NCBI GenBank assembly: GCA_030035585.1
Contig: CM057467.1
Coordinates: 67,134,941-67,198,940, forward strand
Origin: Dugong dugon
Taxonomy: Eukaryota; Chordata; Mammalia; Sirenia; Dugongidae
Length of the DNA stretch: 64,000 nt
Direction: 5' to 3'
The notes under the pieces were generated by a model that saw nothing but the letters and a program-made list of their open reading frames with translations, was not told where the DNA came from and did not search any database. Of this stretch, positions 43,661 through 54,710 are shown piece after piece. Made by a program: the position numbers and the translations under genes. Each line of letters begins with the position of its first letter. Position 1 is the stretch's first letter.

Positions 43661-44980
43661 TATGGTCACAAAGAAGAGAGCCATGCTGCTAAACCCAACA
43701 CACCTTGAACAGCTGTAAAAAGAAAGTTCTAGATGTCTACAACCTGAGATTGAGCCACTGCTAGCTCATACCTTCATCAGCTCTCCTCCCCAGTCCTCAG
43801 TCCCCAGCCTGCTCTTTTCTCTCCCTATGTCAGTTCTGGACCACTTCTCTGGGAGCTCCACCTGGCTCCAGAATGTAGAGAGACACACCTAATCATCTAT
43901 TAAAACACAATAATAATGCCCAGGCAAAAATGAGTATTGACATCCCTTCTATCACTGAAGCAGAACTGGACAAAGAGTGCAGGGGGAAAAAAGGCCACTT
44001 GACATTGGCTTCCACTCCTCCACACAAACCTGTGTCTCCTAAGTCCTTCCTAGGCCAGAGTTTTTATTAACTAGATGGTAAGCTGGCCATAAAGGAAAAG
44101 CATTCTTAAAGCACCAGTAGCTTGAGAATTCCGAACACCCCAGGTTCTTCCTAAATACAGTGCATTTAACAGCAGTAGACCCCGATTAGTACAATCACAA
44201 AAGATTTATCTTTGCAAGGACTTTTAGTAGCCACTTTTCAAATTCTGGACTGCATCAAACCTGTGTTCTCTTGTTTGCTCACTTTCAATGAACACTCAGT
44301 CACCCCTACTAGGGCCTGAGAATGCAGATACCAGTTCATGCAGTAGAGTCCATAGAGTGATCTAGCAATCATGATAATAAAATGAGACAATGAGACTTAA
44401 CTATCCTAGGGCAGGGACTGGCACGTGGCAGACACTCAGGAAATGTGCTGCATGGATGAATAAATGAATAAATGGCACGCAACCAGGCTATAGCAACAGC
44501 ACTAAATCCAAGGGGGTGATAAGTGTGGCACTACCACACAGGGACAGCACAGCTGGGAGCAAGGGCTGCGCCTAAGCTGATGGTGCAGAAAGAGGCTAGC
44601 AGCAAGGTACACTAACTCAGAGCAAAAGTGAAGCAACACTCTTTTCCCAGACAAAGGTGCACACTGAGTGCTCCCCAGCTAAATCAAGCCCACAGACATG
44701 TTTTGTTTGTCCTATTCTGTGTTTGTTGATTTAAAGAGCACTTTAAGTAAATCGTAAGTCATGGCTTAAATTTTTGAGTTGAGAGATGTCACATACAATC
44801 TAGATTTCAGGCTTCTCTGGAAAAATCAGAAGTTGTGACAACACAGCTCTGCTTCACCGAAGCTGGGTAGTTGCTGCCATCCTTTGTCCATATGGGACTT
44901 GCACTCTAGCTTGTCACAGTCCCCACCACTCCCTGTTGTTCCTGATGCTACTCTGGCCCACTTTACTTATTTGCATTGCC
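43661..44980. other. Unassigned DNA, with possible old repeat near its end
   Basis: A short GAATAAATGAATAAATGG patch near 44455 looks like an L2 terminus. The 44690-44980 part (gagagatgtcacatacaatc, acaacacagctctgcttc) feels repeat-like, but I cannot name it. No gene. Confidence 0.35.
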
Positions 44981-44992
44981 TACCTGGCTCCT

Positions 44993-45177
44993 AGAAAACC
45001 CTGGTGGCATAGTGGCAAAGAGCTTGGCTACTAACCAAAAGTTGGCAGTTCAAATCCACCAGGTGCTCCTTGGAAGCCCTGTGGGGCAGTTCTACTCTAA
45101 CCTATAGGGTTGCTATGAGTTGGAATTGACTTGACGGCAGTGGGTTTGTGTTTTTGTTGTTTTTGTTTTTGTTTTGG
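44993..45177 (+). mobile_element. AfroSINE with 12-bp target-site duplication
   Basis: Sense full-length copy: aaaccctggtggcatagtgg, gttggcagttcaaatccacc, ggggcagttctactctaacc, cggcagtgggtttg, then TTTTTG repeats. TACCTGGCTCCT at 44981-44992 and TACCTGGTTCCT at 45178-45189 differ at one base. Low divergence from the usual form. Confidence 0.95.
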
Positions 45178-45334
45178 TACCTGGTTCCTGTAGGCCTTTA
45201 AGTTTGCAAAATCTGTATCAGAGGAAAGTGACAACCCTTAAAAGGAAAGGATAGAAATGTTAGGTCCTGCTCTCATATAGGAAACCTGTAGCCACATGGC
45301 AAACGTTGTAACAATCTGTGAGATCAGAGAGGGG

Positions 45335-45485
45335 CAGAAAATTATTATCTCTATTTTAACGTTGGTGCAATGGAGGCTCAGATGGGGTAAATCTCATGAC
45401 CATGGGAACAAAGCTAGTAGGTGGTAGAGCCAGGATGCAAACCCTGGTTGATCTGATTTCAAGTTCTATACTCTCTTTGAACTTG
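45335..45485 (-). mobile_element. MIR fragment
   Basis: Complement: attattatctctattttaacg, ggtgcaatggaggctcag, aagctagtaggtggtagagcc, aggatgcaaaccctggt. Confidence 0.7.
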
Positions 45486-45734
45486 TCCTCTAAGCACTTG
45501 TTAATCCTCACCTCCATTCCCTTTAATTCTGAACTTGAATGCTGACCTAAAAGGTCCAATCATTTGCAGATTAATTGATGTGGCCTGAGAGAAGGGTCAT
45601 TGGTTCCAGGATGCAGTCTCAAGTCACTTTTTTTTTTTTTAATCCTAAATAAACCTATGTGTCATTTGGTGATTCTTCTTGGCTGAGGGAAGGAGAGGGA
45701 GAAAAATTCGTTAGCTGAGTGAGGAAGATGTAGA

Positions 45735-45950
45735 AAGAGACAAAACTATGAAGACCTAGATGAACCTCGGCTCAAATCTTGACTCTTACCAGCTGTGGAA
45801 ACTTGGCCAATTCAATCCAGCCTCTCCAAGATTCATTTTCCTTGTATGTAGAATAGAAACTTTGACTAGACTCTCAGGGGTCTTATGAAAGTCAAATGAA
45901 ATAATACATGTGATTGTCTGGTACACAGTAGGAACTGAAAAAATGAGAAT
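45735..45950 (+). mobile_element. MIR
   Basis: cggctcaaatcttgactctta, ccagctgtggaaacttggcc, agattcattttccttgtatg, tttgactagactctcagggg, tctggtacacagtaggaact. Confidence 0.72.
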
Positions 45951-46124
45951 TGAATTCTCATTACTGATTTAAACTAGTTGACTCCCTGATTTTGCCTGAG
46001 AGTGAATAAGGTATTTTTCATTTCTTCGGTGGAATGAGTGGTTTTGTCAGTGTTAATGAGGTTTTAGTCTTCGGCCAGCAGGAGAGAAGATATTTGGTGG
46101 CCATAGGTCAAGCCTGATGGACTG

Positions 46125-46310
46125 GGCCCTGGGGGTGAGTCAGCTGGACCTCGGTTTTGGCCCTGCCCCCGCCACTTGGTAACTATGGGACTTCGGCCAA
46201 GTTATTTTACCTCTCAAGACCTCAATTTTCCAAACTAGAAAGTGGAGCTAATAACTACTCCACAGGGTTGTAGTGAAGATAAAATGAGATCATACTCCTG
46301 GGTCAGAAAT
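46125..46310 (+). mobile_element. MIR
   Basis: gccctgcccccgccacttgg, taactatgggacttcggcc, acctctcaagacctcaattt, ctaataactactccacaggg, ttgtagtgaagataaaatga. Confidence 0.75.
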
Positions 46311-46383
46311 AAAGGCATCTTTGGGGGCCTAATAGAAAATTCTTCTCTGAAAGCTATGTTTTACCTCATTTGGAGTGAATGGA

Positions 46384-46640
46384 TAGCAGCGGCTCTCAAC
46401 CTTCTGTGAATCACAAACACTTTGCAAACCAGGGCTTTGAACTGGTTCATTCTAACAAGTTCCCAGGAAGTAATATATAACAATCACCTGGGGATCTTGT
46501 TAAAATGTAGATTTTGATTCAGTATATCTGAGGTAGAGATGCAAATTCTCAACAGGAAACTTGTTGAAAATTTAAATTCTCAGCAGGGGTTTGAACTGGA
46601 AGGAACCTATTCGAAGCCTTGTTGGAAACCTAGTGAAAGA
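46384..46640 (+). mobile_element. hAT-like MITE, possibly MER20-type, rearranged
   Basis: Opens cagcggctctcaacc; contains ttctaacaagttcccaggaa, then caatcacctggggatcttgtt and tgattcagtatatctgaggt. The block order does not match one consensus, so it may be two pieces. Confidence 0.4.
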
Positions 46641-47006
46641 TATGGACACTTCCTGCCCCTTTCCCCTATACGCAGTGCACATAAGGCATAAGTATACAAT
46701 TTCAGCAGTACATGGACGCCGCCAGAACCCATCCATGATTCTCCAAGGGGGTTAGGAACCCTTGGTTTGGCTCTGCTTCACTCTCCTTCCCTGTTTCCCT
46801 GCCGCTAAGCTCCTTCCACAGCTGTGGAGGGTGGGGGTGGAATAGGCCCCAGTCATCACTGCTGTTGCCTATTTTGGGGACCTGCTGGGGTGCTACAGGA
46901 AGGTAGACAAATCAGCCACAGGATATGCACCACGATAGCTACCAGGAGGGGTAAGTCAGGAGAGACAATGAATTCTGAGAGCCCTAACCTACCCTTACAA
47001 AGCACT

Positions 47007-47648
47007 TGTCTTAGTTATCTAGTGCTGCTATAACAGAAATACCACAAGTGGATGGCTTTAACAAAGGGAAATTTATTTTTTCAGTTTATGAAGCTAGAAG
47101 TCTGAATTCAGACCGCCAGCTCTAGGGGAAGGCTTTCTCTCTGTCAGCTCTGGAGAAAAGTCCTTATCTCTTCAGCTTCTGCTTCCTGGTTCCCTGGCAA
47201 CCTCAGTGTTGTCTTGGCATCTGTCTTACCCCATCTCCGCTTCTCTTACTTTCTTGTTTAATCTCTTTTATATCTTAAAAGAGATTGACTCAAGACCCAC
47301 TCTACACTAATCCTGGCTCATTAACATAACAAAGACAATCCATTCCCAATTGGGATTCTAACCAAAGGCACTAAAAAAAAAAAAAAAAAAATTGCCATGA
47401 GTCAATTCCAACTCATAGTGACCCATAGGGCAGAGTAGAACTGCCCCATAAGGTTTCCAAGGCTGTAATCTTTACAGAACCAGATTGTCAGGTCTTCTTC
47501 CTGCAGAGCTGCTACAGGGTTTGAACCACCAAACTTTCAGTTAGCAGCCAAGCACTTTGACTACTTTGCTACCAGAGGTCCTTAACCGCAGGCATAGAGG
47601 TTAGAAATTATAACACATTTTTGGGGGGACACAATTCGATCCATAACA
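47007..47648 (-). mobile_element. Solo LTR (MLT1-like) with exact 5-bp target-site duplication, holding a SINE
   Basis: Plus-strand ends are TGTCTTAGTTATC and TTCGATCCATAACA. GCACT lies outside both ends (47002-47006 and 47649-47653). Inside are gcttctgcttcctggttcc, gagattgactcaagaccc and ggaggggacacaat-like wording. The AfroSINE at 47371-47582 interrupts it. Confidence 0.88.
47371..47582 (-). mobile_element. AfroSINE, long variant, nested in the LTR
   Basis: Begins with A18 (T tail on the other strand), then gagtcaattccaactcatag, gtttccaaggctgtaatc, cttcctgcagagctgctac and the head end gctaccagaggtcc. TAACCAAAGGCA (47359-47370) and TAACCGCAGGCA (47583-47594) match at 10 of 12. Confidence 0.9.
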
Positions 47649-47824
47649 GCACTCTTTCCTCCATCCTCTCCTTTGGGATTATTATGCCCAAAAAAGAGAA
47701 GACCAAGGAAGGATTGGAAGCCAAGGGAAGAATTGTCCACTAGGCCTCCAGAAGGCATAGCTGGAACTAATGCACAGAAGATAAAAAGGGGGATAATTCC
47801 ACTAACATAAGAAAAACTAAACCA

Positions 47825-47906
47825 TGAGCTCCTCCAAGTTGGTATCTATGCCTTCTTCTTGTCTGTGTCACCAATGTACAGCAAGTAAGTGCACAGGGTC
47901 AGTGGA
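47825..47906 (+). mobile_element. L2 3' end
   Basis: atgagctcctccaagttggt, ttgtctgtgtcaccaatgta, directly before the GGAT array. Confidence 0.55.
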
Positions 47907-47989
47907 AGGATGGATGGATGAATGGTTAGATGGACAGATGGATGGATGGCTGGCTGGATGGATGGATGGATGGGTGGGTGGGTGGGTGA
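47907..47989. repeat. (GGAT)n array, variant units
   Basis: About 20 tetramers of GGAT with GGCT and GGGT variants clustered at the right end, as in stepwise array growth. Confidence 0.95.
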
Positions 47990-48207
47990 GTTTCTGACTG
48001 GACTGAAAAGGCTGAGGATATAAACTAGATTCAAGTACCAGAGAAGAGTTGAGCAAGACATCCTTTAAATCTAATCAAGTTCCCAAAAGCTTTTCACTTT
48101 TCTAAGAAGCAGCTTTATCAAAATAAGAAGTAGCATTTGTTTAAAAATACGTATCTCTGGGATTAAATTATAATCACTAAATCAGAATCTGCTGGGGCAG
48201 AGCCAGG

Positions 48208-48229
48208 GAGAGAGAGAGAGAGAGAGCGC

Positions 48230-48310
<81 letters not shown>
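48208..48310. repeat. (GA)n-CGCGCG-(TG)39 compound tract
   Basis: A GA run at 48208-48226, then CGCGCG at 48227-48232, then a pure TG run of 78 bp at 48233-48310. 48226-48310 is a perfect alternation of purine and pyrimidine. Confidence 0.98.
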
Positions 48311-48312
<2 letters not shown>

Positions 48313-48404
48313 ATTCTCTTTTCCAGGTGATTCGTATGTATGGACTTGTTTGAGCAGTACTTCTCTACTTCCTTTGTGAATGGAGTGTCATTACAAAGGG
48401 CCTA

Positions 48405-48640
48405 TCTTGGAACATAACTAGGTTCAGGTCCTACTTCCCACTTAATAGGTTCATGCTATTGGGCAGATTTTGGACTTGACTTGATGTAACTAAGCCATAG
48501 TTACCTCATCTATGAAACGGAGGTAAAGACACAGTTAACCCCAGGGCACTGAGAAGCTTAAATGAGACACTTCAAGTAGTGAACCTAGCCTAGTGTTTGG
48601 CACTAAGTAAGCTTTCAGTACATGTTAGGTATTGCTGGTG
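48405..48640 (+). mobile_element. MIR, good copy
   Basis: aactaggttcaggtcctact, attgggcagattttggact, gccatagttacctcatctat, aaacggaggtaaagacac, tagtgtttggcactaagtaa, gctttcagtacatgttag. Confidence 0.78.
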
Positions 48641-48654
48641 GCCACAGCATTAGT

Positions 48655-48835
48655 AGTAGAGGATTATTAGGTATTCACAGTAACCGCAGTATGTCAGTAA
48701 GGCAGGTGCTCATCGTTCCTATTTTAAAGATGAGAAAACTTACGGTCTCTGTGTGAACTTAGGTTCAGTGGTAGAGCCAGGAAGTGAAGCCTGACGGGGT
48801 GGCTCAAGAGCCTACACTCCTGGCAGATGCTATTT
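48655..48835 (-). mobile_element. MIR fragment
   Basis: Complement: gcaggtgctcatcgttcctat, tttaaagatgagaaaactta, tagagccaggaagtgaagcc. Confidence 0.62.
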
Positions 48836-49319
48836 CGTCTCCCCAGTAGGAACAGCTTTTGGTTTCTGGACTAGAGCTAGGACCCACAACATGCCCCAGG
48901 ACACAGCTAAGGTTGGCCTGGGTGGAGTTTATACTGGAGGGATATGAATTGGGCCAGACATAGGGGAGAGGGACTGCTTTTCATGACAGAGCTCCCTTCC
49001 CCCTCATGGGCCTTGGAACGGACTCGGCTACTTATGTTAAGTGGCATGCTGACACCACTTGGAGTAGGCAGATAGCTTTATTAGATGAAGGGTCAAATGC
49101 AATAAAATGCTTGGAGGCTTTTAAAAAAAAACATTAGAAACATTTACCATGACATTATTGACAATCTGGTTAATAAGCTGCCTAGACTAGAGTAATACTG
49201 CTGGAATCAGCAGCTTTCGCTCCAGTTTTGCCTTCCCTTCTCTTCCTTCTCTTGTGCTCCTAAAGCGTTTGGTGTTTCCTGTATGACAGGCTGCCTTGCA
49301 GTGGGGTTGTGCCTATCTC
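48836..49319. other. Unassigned DNA
   Basis: Nothing recognised. Confidence 0.35.
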
Positions 49320-49425
49320 TCCTTCCAGACTGGAGTCATCTTCAAGGGCAGGAACTAGTTCTTTTCCAACTCTGTATCCCCAATACTTAGCACATATATT
49401 GGCAGGTAATAGTTCTAAATAATGA
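49320..49425 (+). mobile_element. L2 3' end
   Basis: ccagactggagtcatcttca, agggcaggaactagttct, ctctgtatccccaatactta, gcacatatattggcaggtaa. Confidence 0.72.
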
Positions 49426-50054
49426 ATTGATGTCGTGACTATTTTGTTTTAAACTCTTCCTTTATAAAAGTGTCTTCACATTTTGGTCCTTTCCATTCTA
49501 GTCTTTGCTTTTTATTTTCTTTCTGCTCTCCACCCTGACCTCAAATTATCAATTTCCACTTTCTGGCTCTTCCTAACAAAATAATCTAATGTAAGAATTC
49601 ATGAAGTGAGCAAACTCCAACAAGTAAGTGAATCTGTCTGCTTCTTGCTGGGTTATTGGGTGATTCCCCACCTCCACCCCCGACAGCAACTGGAAGTCAG
49701 AACAGCCAGTATTAGCAAGGGCATTCTCCTGTTAGACAAAAGACTTGAGCCTATACCTTTAATCATGAAAATGTAATCATCATTTTCAGACATAACGTTT
49801 AATTCAAAAGTAGAACTAACTGGCAATAGTTTACTTCAACCATGATGGTGAACATCTCTGTGTCTCTGGGTCTTGTGTTCTCATATATATAAAGTAAAAA
49901 TAGTGTCGACATCACAAGGTTTTTTAAGAATTGAATGAGAAAACTATTACTGAATGGAGCCACATGTCTTTCTAAGAGGAACAGTTCTAGGTTTCTCAAG
50001 CTTCTCAAGTTTATAATTCTACTTCTTGGGTGGTACATTGCTGAAAATGCAAAC
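49426..50054. other. Unassigned DNA
   Basis: Nothing recognised. Confidence 0.35.
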
Positions 50055-50190
50055 TTTAATTCACAGAACATTTATTAAGTGTCTAAGGAGCAAAGCCCTC
50101 TACCAGGCACTATAGGTGAGGAAGATGAAAAAGAACACTGGCCCTGCTCTCCAGCAGCTCACAGTCTGTTAAAGGAGGAAAGCACACACG
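50055..50190 (-). mobile_element. L2 3' end
   Basis: agaacatttattaagtgtcta, ctctaccaggcactatagg, ccctgctctccagcagctcac, agtctgttaaaggagg. Confidence 0.72.
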
Positions 50191-50308
50191 TATAAAACTT
50201 TAATAGAAAGGGCAGAGTGATCATTGCTTTGAAAGTAAACATGAGGGCTCATCTACGATCCATAATGCAACATTGTATTGTGTTAATGTTCACAATATTC
50301 ACTCACAC

Positions 50309-50370
50309 ATGGAGTTGTCATGAGTCAGAATCAACTTGATGACAAACTTGGTTGGTTGGTTGGTTGGTTT
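50309..50370 (+). mobile_element. Orphan SINE/RTE 3' tail with (GGTT)n end
   Basis: catggagttgtcatgagtca, gaatcaacttgatgac, then five GGTT units. The body is missing. Confidence 0.68.
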
Positions 50371-50786
50371 TGCCTTGGAGAGAGTTATACTTCACCCACC
50401 CCACTGATTTCAGACTTGCTCATGAAACTTGTTTGTCCAGTGAAATGTTACTGAGCTGATTCTGAGTAGAAGCTATAAGATTCAGTATGTGATCCACCAT
50501 GTTCTCTTTTCCTTTCTGCCCTGATAACTGGCAAGGGAGCCAAGCCACAGATATAGTAAGCTGCTGAGCTGTTGCTGTCATTTGTTACTGCAGCATAACC
50601 TAGCCTATTCTGACATGCTAGGACTAAAAGGCAAAGGAATACCAGTGTAAACAGCTCAAGCAAAGACTTGGAACCAATGAGATATAGGTGTCCCATGAAT
50701 AAAATTTTCCAGACTAACTATAAACTGGAAATATAATGGGTAATCAAATTGCCTATAGCCAAGAATTCATGCTCAAGGAATTTTGA

Positions 50787-51086
50787 TTTTTGTTTGTTTT
50801 TTATTGTTGTTGAAAATATACACAGCAAAACATACCCCCATTTAACAATTTCTACATGGGCAATACAGTGACATCGATTACATTCTTCAAGCTGTGCAGC
50901 CATTCTTACCGTCTTTTTCTAACTTTTTCCTCCCCTACTGACATAGACTCACTTCCCCCTAAGCTTCCCACCTAACCTTTTGCTTTGCTGTGAACACTTT
51001 GATCCCGTATAGTAAGCTCTTTAAAAGGACACAGTATTCACCACTGACATTCTTTACAATTAAGCTAGATATTTGGTTTAAAGAAG
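50787..51086 (-). mobile_element. L1-type 3' end with 19-bp target-site duplication
   Basis: T-rich start, then gttgaaaatatacacagca, gggcaatacagtgacatcg, aagctgtgcagccattctta, tagactcacttccccctaag. The 19-bp repeat CATGCTCAAGGAATTTTGA at 50768-50786 recurs at 51087-51105 with one mismatch. A long target repeat and an A tail are the marks of L1-type target-primed insertion. Confidence 0.9.
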
Positions 51087-51105
51087 CATGCTCAAGGAGT
51101 TTTGA

Positions 51106-51762
51106 CCAAATCTTTAATCAGTGAGGAGCCGTAAGGTAAGTATGTGCGAAAAGGAGAGTGACAGGATCAGAAATCCTCCTCCTAAGCCGTCAAAAGACAT
51201 AACCATATGACCTCGCAATTGATCCTCCAGTCAGAAGGGCTGAGAAGGCTGCAAACTATGGAGTGTGTAAACGTTGCTGGCTTTGAAATTATTGGCAAGG
51301 TAGCTCATATTAATCCACAGCAGCAGAGCCCAGTTTAAAACCTCAGCCCAAAGTTATTTATATGCATGCCCACAGTAGTCTAATTACTCGGTATCAAGTA
51401 CCACGTACCAAAATACCCTTCAAGATTATAACAGGTTTAATTAAATGCACAGTGAAATCCACTTAAGATGAGCTAATTGGGTAGAACCTGATTTTCCTTC
51501 CCACTGCGTCCATCTGACAGACATGAGGACATCCCAGGGAAAGGACAGGGTGTCCGGGGATGTAGCAGGATGCAGGAGTCAGAAGCTGGTGCCTTAGAAG
51601 CGGTGGCAGGATTAGTGTTTTCCAAAGGCGGGAATGTGGAGCTACGAGAGGCTGGGAACAAGTACAATGACAGCAATCCTCCCCCGACCCTGGAATGAAC
51701 TTTATTCCAAATATGCTCCCACTCCCACTCTTGCCAACAAATGGCAACTAAAAACTTCCACT
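51106..51762. other. Unassigned DNA
   Basis: No family recognised. 51290-51480 is AT-rich and repeat-free. Confidence 0.35.
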
Positions 51763-51890
51763 GTTGTTGTTAGCTGCCGTTGAGTTAACTCTGACCCATG
51801 GAGCCCTTACGTACAGCAGAATGAAACATTGTCGAGCCCTGCAATTACCAGCGTTGTCCATTGTTGCAGCTGTTGTGCCAATCCATCTCA
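51763..51890 (-). mobile_element. RTE 3' end, collinear
   Basis: gttgttgttagctgccgttg, cgtacagcagaatgaaacat, attgttgcagctgttgtgcc, aatccatctcac: the complement of the RTE 3' end without internal deletion. It is a useful control for the deleted units. Confidence 0.82.
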
Positions 51891-52839
51891 CCAAGTAATG
51901 TTCACTATGAACCTGATTCTTAAAAAACCGATAGGTTTATTAGTTTTTTACTTAATTCATGAGTAAGGTGCAACCCCCCTCAGGTATTTTTAGGATCATA
52001 CTAATATCTAGATAGACGCTATTGCATTTCTAATTCATTAATTCCAATCCAAGTACATACTCTGTACTAAATGCCCATGCTGCTGATGGAGCAAAGATCA
52101 AAGTGTAATTAAAACAGCAAGGTCTAAGTGTTTTGGGCCCAAACAACAGGATCAAAATATCAAGTTTACTGATACATTTCTGTTATAACAGTGCTGTGTG
52201 CGGTGTCCAGTCAGAGATGGGCAGACAGTGCCAACCAGCTCCACAGTTCAGATTTTCCCCAGACTGCTGGGAGAGCAAAGCATGCCAGCAGAAGCAAGAT
52301 TCCATGAAGCCAATTACCCCGGGGATGCTCACAAGGGAACATCACCCTGACGTTACCCACTAAAGGATGTGCACTGGCACTCCTCACATAGTAGATACTT
52401 AGTAAATATTAATAGGTCAAAGTTGACAAAGGGCTCCCTTCCCAGACTCTAATCTTTCCCCAAAGGAGATGCGGGAGATTAGCATTGCTTTATTCAGCGT
52501 AAGTGTAAAAATAAAAGCAATCCACAGTACTGTGGCTGCTGCAGCCCTGACTGACAAGCCCCTGTAGACCGTTGGAATGGAGATAAAGCAAGAGATCAGC
52601 ATGCCCCTCTGCTCCTGCGAAGCTGTGTAAACGGCATACAAACCTTCATCACAGTCCTTGGAAAATTAGAGGCATGATAAAAGTGTCGGTTTTTCATTTT
52701 TCCATCACATAGTGATTTTTTTTTTTTAGCTTCTGCATAGTTTATCATTAATTTAAATCTCTAAAGTTCAGTAGAGATACAAAAATGCTTACACACACCG
52801 AAGAGAGAGAAAATTAAAGAAAAAAAAAAAACCTCTTCT
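51891..52839. other. Unassigned DNA with short T and A runs
   Basis: No family recognised. 52410-52690 is discussed as a possible conserved block. A T run lies at 52717-52728 and an A run at 52820-52832. Confidence 0.35.
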
Positions 52840-52905
52840 GACTCAGCAAACATGTCTTAAGCACCTAGCAAGTGCCAGATATCTTGCTAGGCACTTGTAT
52901 GTGTA
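52840..52905 (-). mobile_element. L2 3' end fragment, short
   Basis: ctcagcaaacatgtcttaag, cacctagcaagtgccagata. Confidence 0.5.
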
Positions 52906-53044
52906 AACTAGGGAACCATATAACACCAACCAGGACACTTGAGTTAAATGGGAGCATTATTAATAATTACATGCAGATAATAGGCTTACTGGATTGTCCT
53001 GGGCGGACCAGAAGATGTGGTCCCCCAGTTATATTTCATTTAAT

Positions 53045-53190
53045 CCAAGGCCTTCAATAACCCTAAACAATAAGTATGACTTTCTACCATTTTACCAATG
53101 AAGATCTTGAGGCTCAAAGAATTTGAGATGTCCAAGGTCATACATTTGAATCTAGGTCTTTCTCTCTAAAAGTTTATGCTGGTTCCATCT
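53045..53190 (-). mobile_element. MIR fragment
   Basis: Complement: aagtatgactttctaccatt, ttaccaatgaagatcttgagg, tgtccaaggtcatacatttg. Confidence 0.6.
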
Positions 53191-54339
53191 CACATGGCAG
53201 AAATAATTATAATACAATACAGAAGTTCAATGTAAGATGTCAGAAAGGAGAAATACAATTAGCAGGAAGAATCAGGGAAAATGTGATGGAGGAAGTGCCA
53301 TTTCTGTCTACTGCTGAGAGATGGGTAGGACTGAGACTCACAGAAGTGGAGGCTACACTTTCCGAGGGAGGAAGACCGAAGTAGGTGAAAGAGAACAGAG
53401 TCTGGGAATGTGCTAGGACCTACCTGAAATTGTAAGTTACAACCACCCAGGATGGCAAAAAGAAAGGAGCCAAATCTTGTTAACCTGGTTTATCTTTGAC
53501 TTTTTTCCTCTATTCTCCAAGACACAGAAGCCGGACCAGCTAATATAATTTGCAAAGCCTAGTGCAAAATGAAAAGGTGGGCCCTTTGTTCAAAAATTAT
53601 TGAGAAGTTCAAGATGGCAAGAGCAGAGCATTAAGCCAAGATCAGACCCTCTAAAGCATGGGGTCCTGTGCAATTGAACAGACCCCACACCCGTGAAGTG
53701 AGCTCTGCATAGAAAGAAGTCTTGCCTTGCCTAAGTTCTGGGCAAATTTGAGCTGAGTCGAAACAGCCTGAAACACCATCTTTTGCTCCAGGCAGCAGAG
53801 TGGTTGGGAGATGAACAGCTGTCCTCTAGTTCAGGGAGGACTGTAATTCCAGAGACAACCCTGATTGCCAGATTGGAAATGTCTCTTCCCAAGGCTCCAT
53901 ACCTACTTACTTCCCATGACAAATGAAGAGTCTCTTCACAGCACTATTCTTCTGGATTCTTTCCTCCCTGTCTTCTTGCACTTGGTACACTCCTATTGTG
54001 GGGAGAATGTATCTTTGGGATGCAGTTTTCATCTTGTAATCTGTAGCTTTCAAAAACCCTTTTCATCAGTGCCTCTCTGTTTTTCTCTCCCTTTTCCTAC
54101 AAACAGGCAATCAGAGTCTGCACATGGTATCAAGAGAGAGAGAGACAGAGGTAGGAGAGGGCCTAAGACATCTGTCGTTAAGTAAACAAGTGGGCTCTGC
54201 TTCTGATTCCAAAGGTCTGGGGTAAGCTCAAAGAACTCTGCCTGGGTCCTAACACACAAACCAGTGGCATTCCATAGGACAGTACCATTCCTGGCCATAC
54301 CTCCCAGGAACAGAGATCCAGAGCCACTGCTGTGCCTTG
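53191..54339. other. Unassigned DNA
   Basis: Over 1 kb with nothing recognised apart from a GA run at 54133-54148. Confidence 0.35.
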
Positions 54340-54710
54340 CATTCAAGGCCTTCTGTGATCTAGCCCCTACCTACCTGTCCCTGCTTCTCTCAGTCCTACC
54401 ACTGCCTTTCATGAACCAAAGGCTCCAGCCAAATAGGTACTCTCATGTGTTACCTATGCTTTGTAACTTTGCCTCTCCTGTCTTCTCTTCTAGAAGTGCT
54501 TTATCTGTGTTGATGGCCAAAACCTGTTTATCTTTTAAAGCCTTATTCAAATGTTTTCCCTGAGCTCTCACTTTAAGTGATCACTTGCATTGATGGCCTG
54601 ATTTATAGATTTCTGTTTCCTGAGCCCTTAGTCGAAGTGATCGGTCTTTTGAACTCTTAGTGCTTTATCTAGAACCCTGTTTCCTTACAAAAGCCATGGC
54701 GTATGTCTCC
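54340..54710 (+). mobile_element. L2 LINE fragment
   Basis: Strong L2 wording: cattcaaggccttctgtgatc, tagcccctacctacctgtcc, tcctaccactgcctttcatg, aggctccagccaaataggta. A 36-bp imperfect doubling (period about 61 bp) lies at 54553-54650. Confidence 0.8.

Noticed and set aside
47907-47989. CRISPR-like array
   Set aside because: A tetranucleotide microsatellite without unique spacers, in a mammalian genome.
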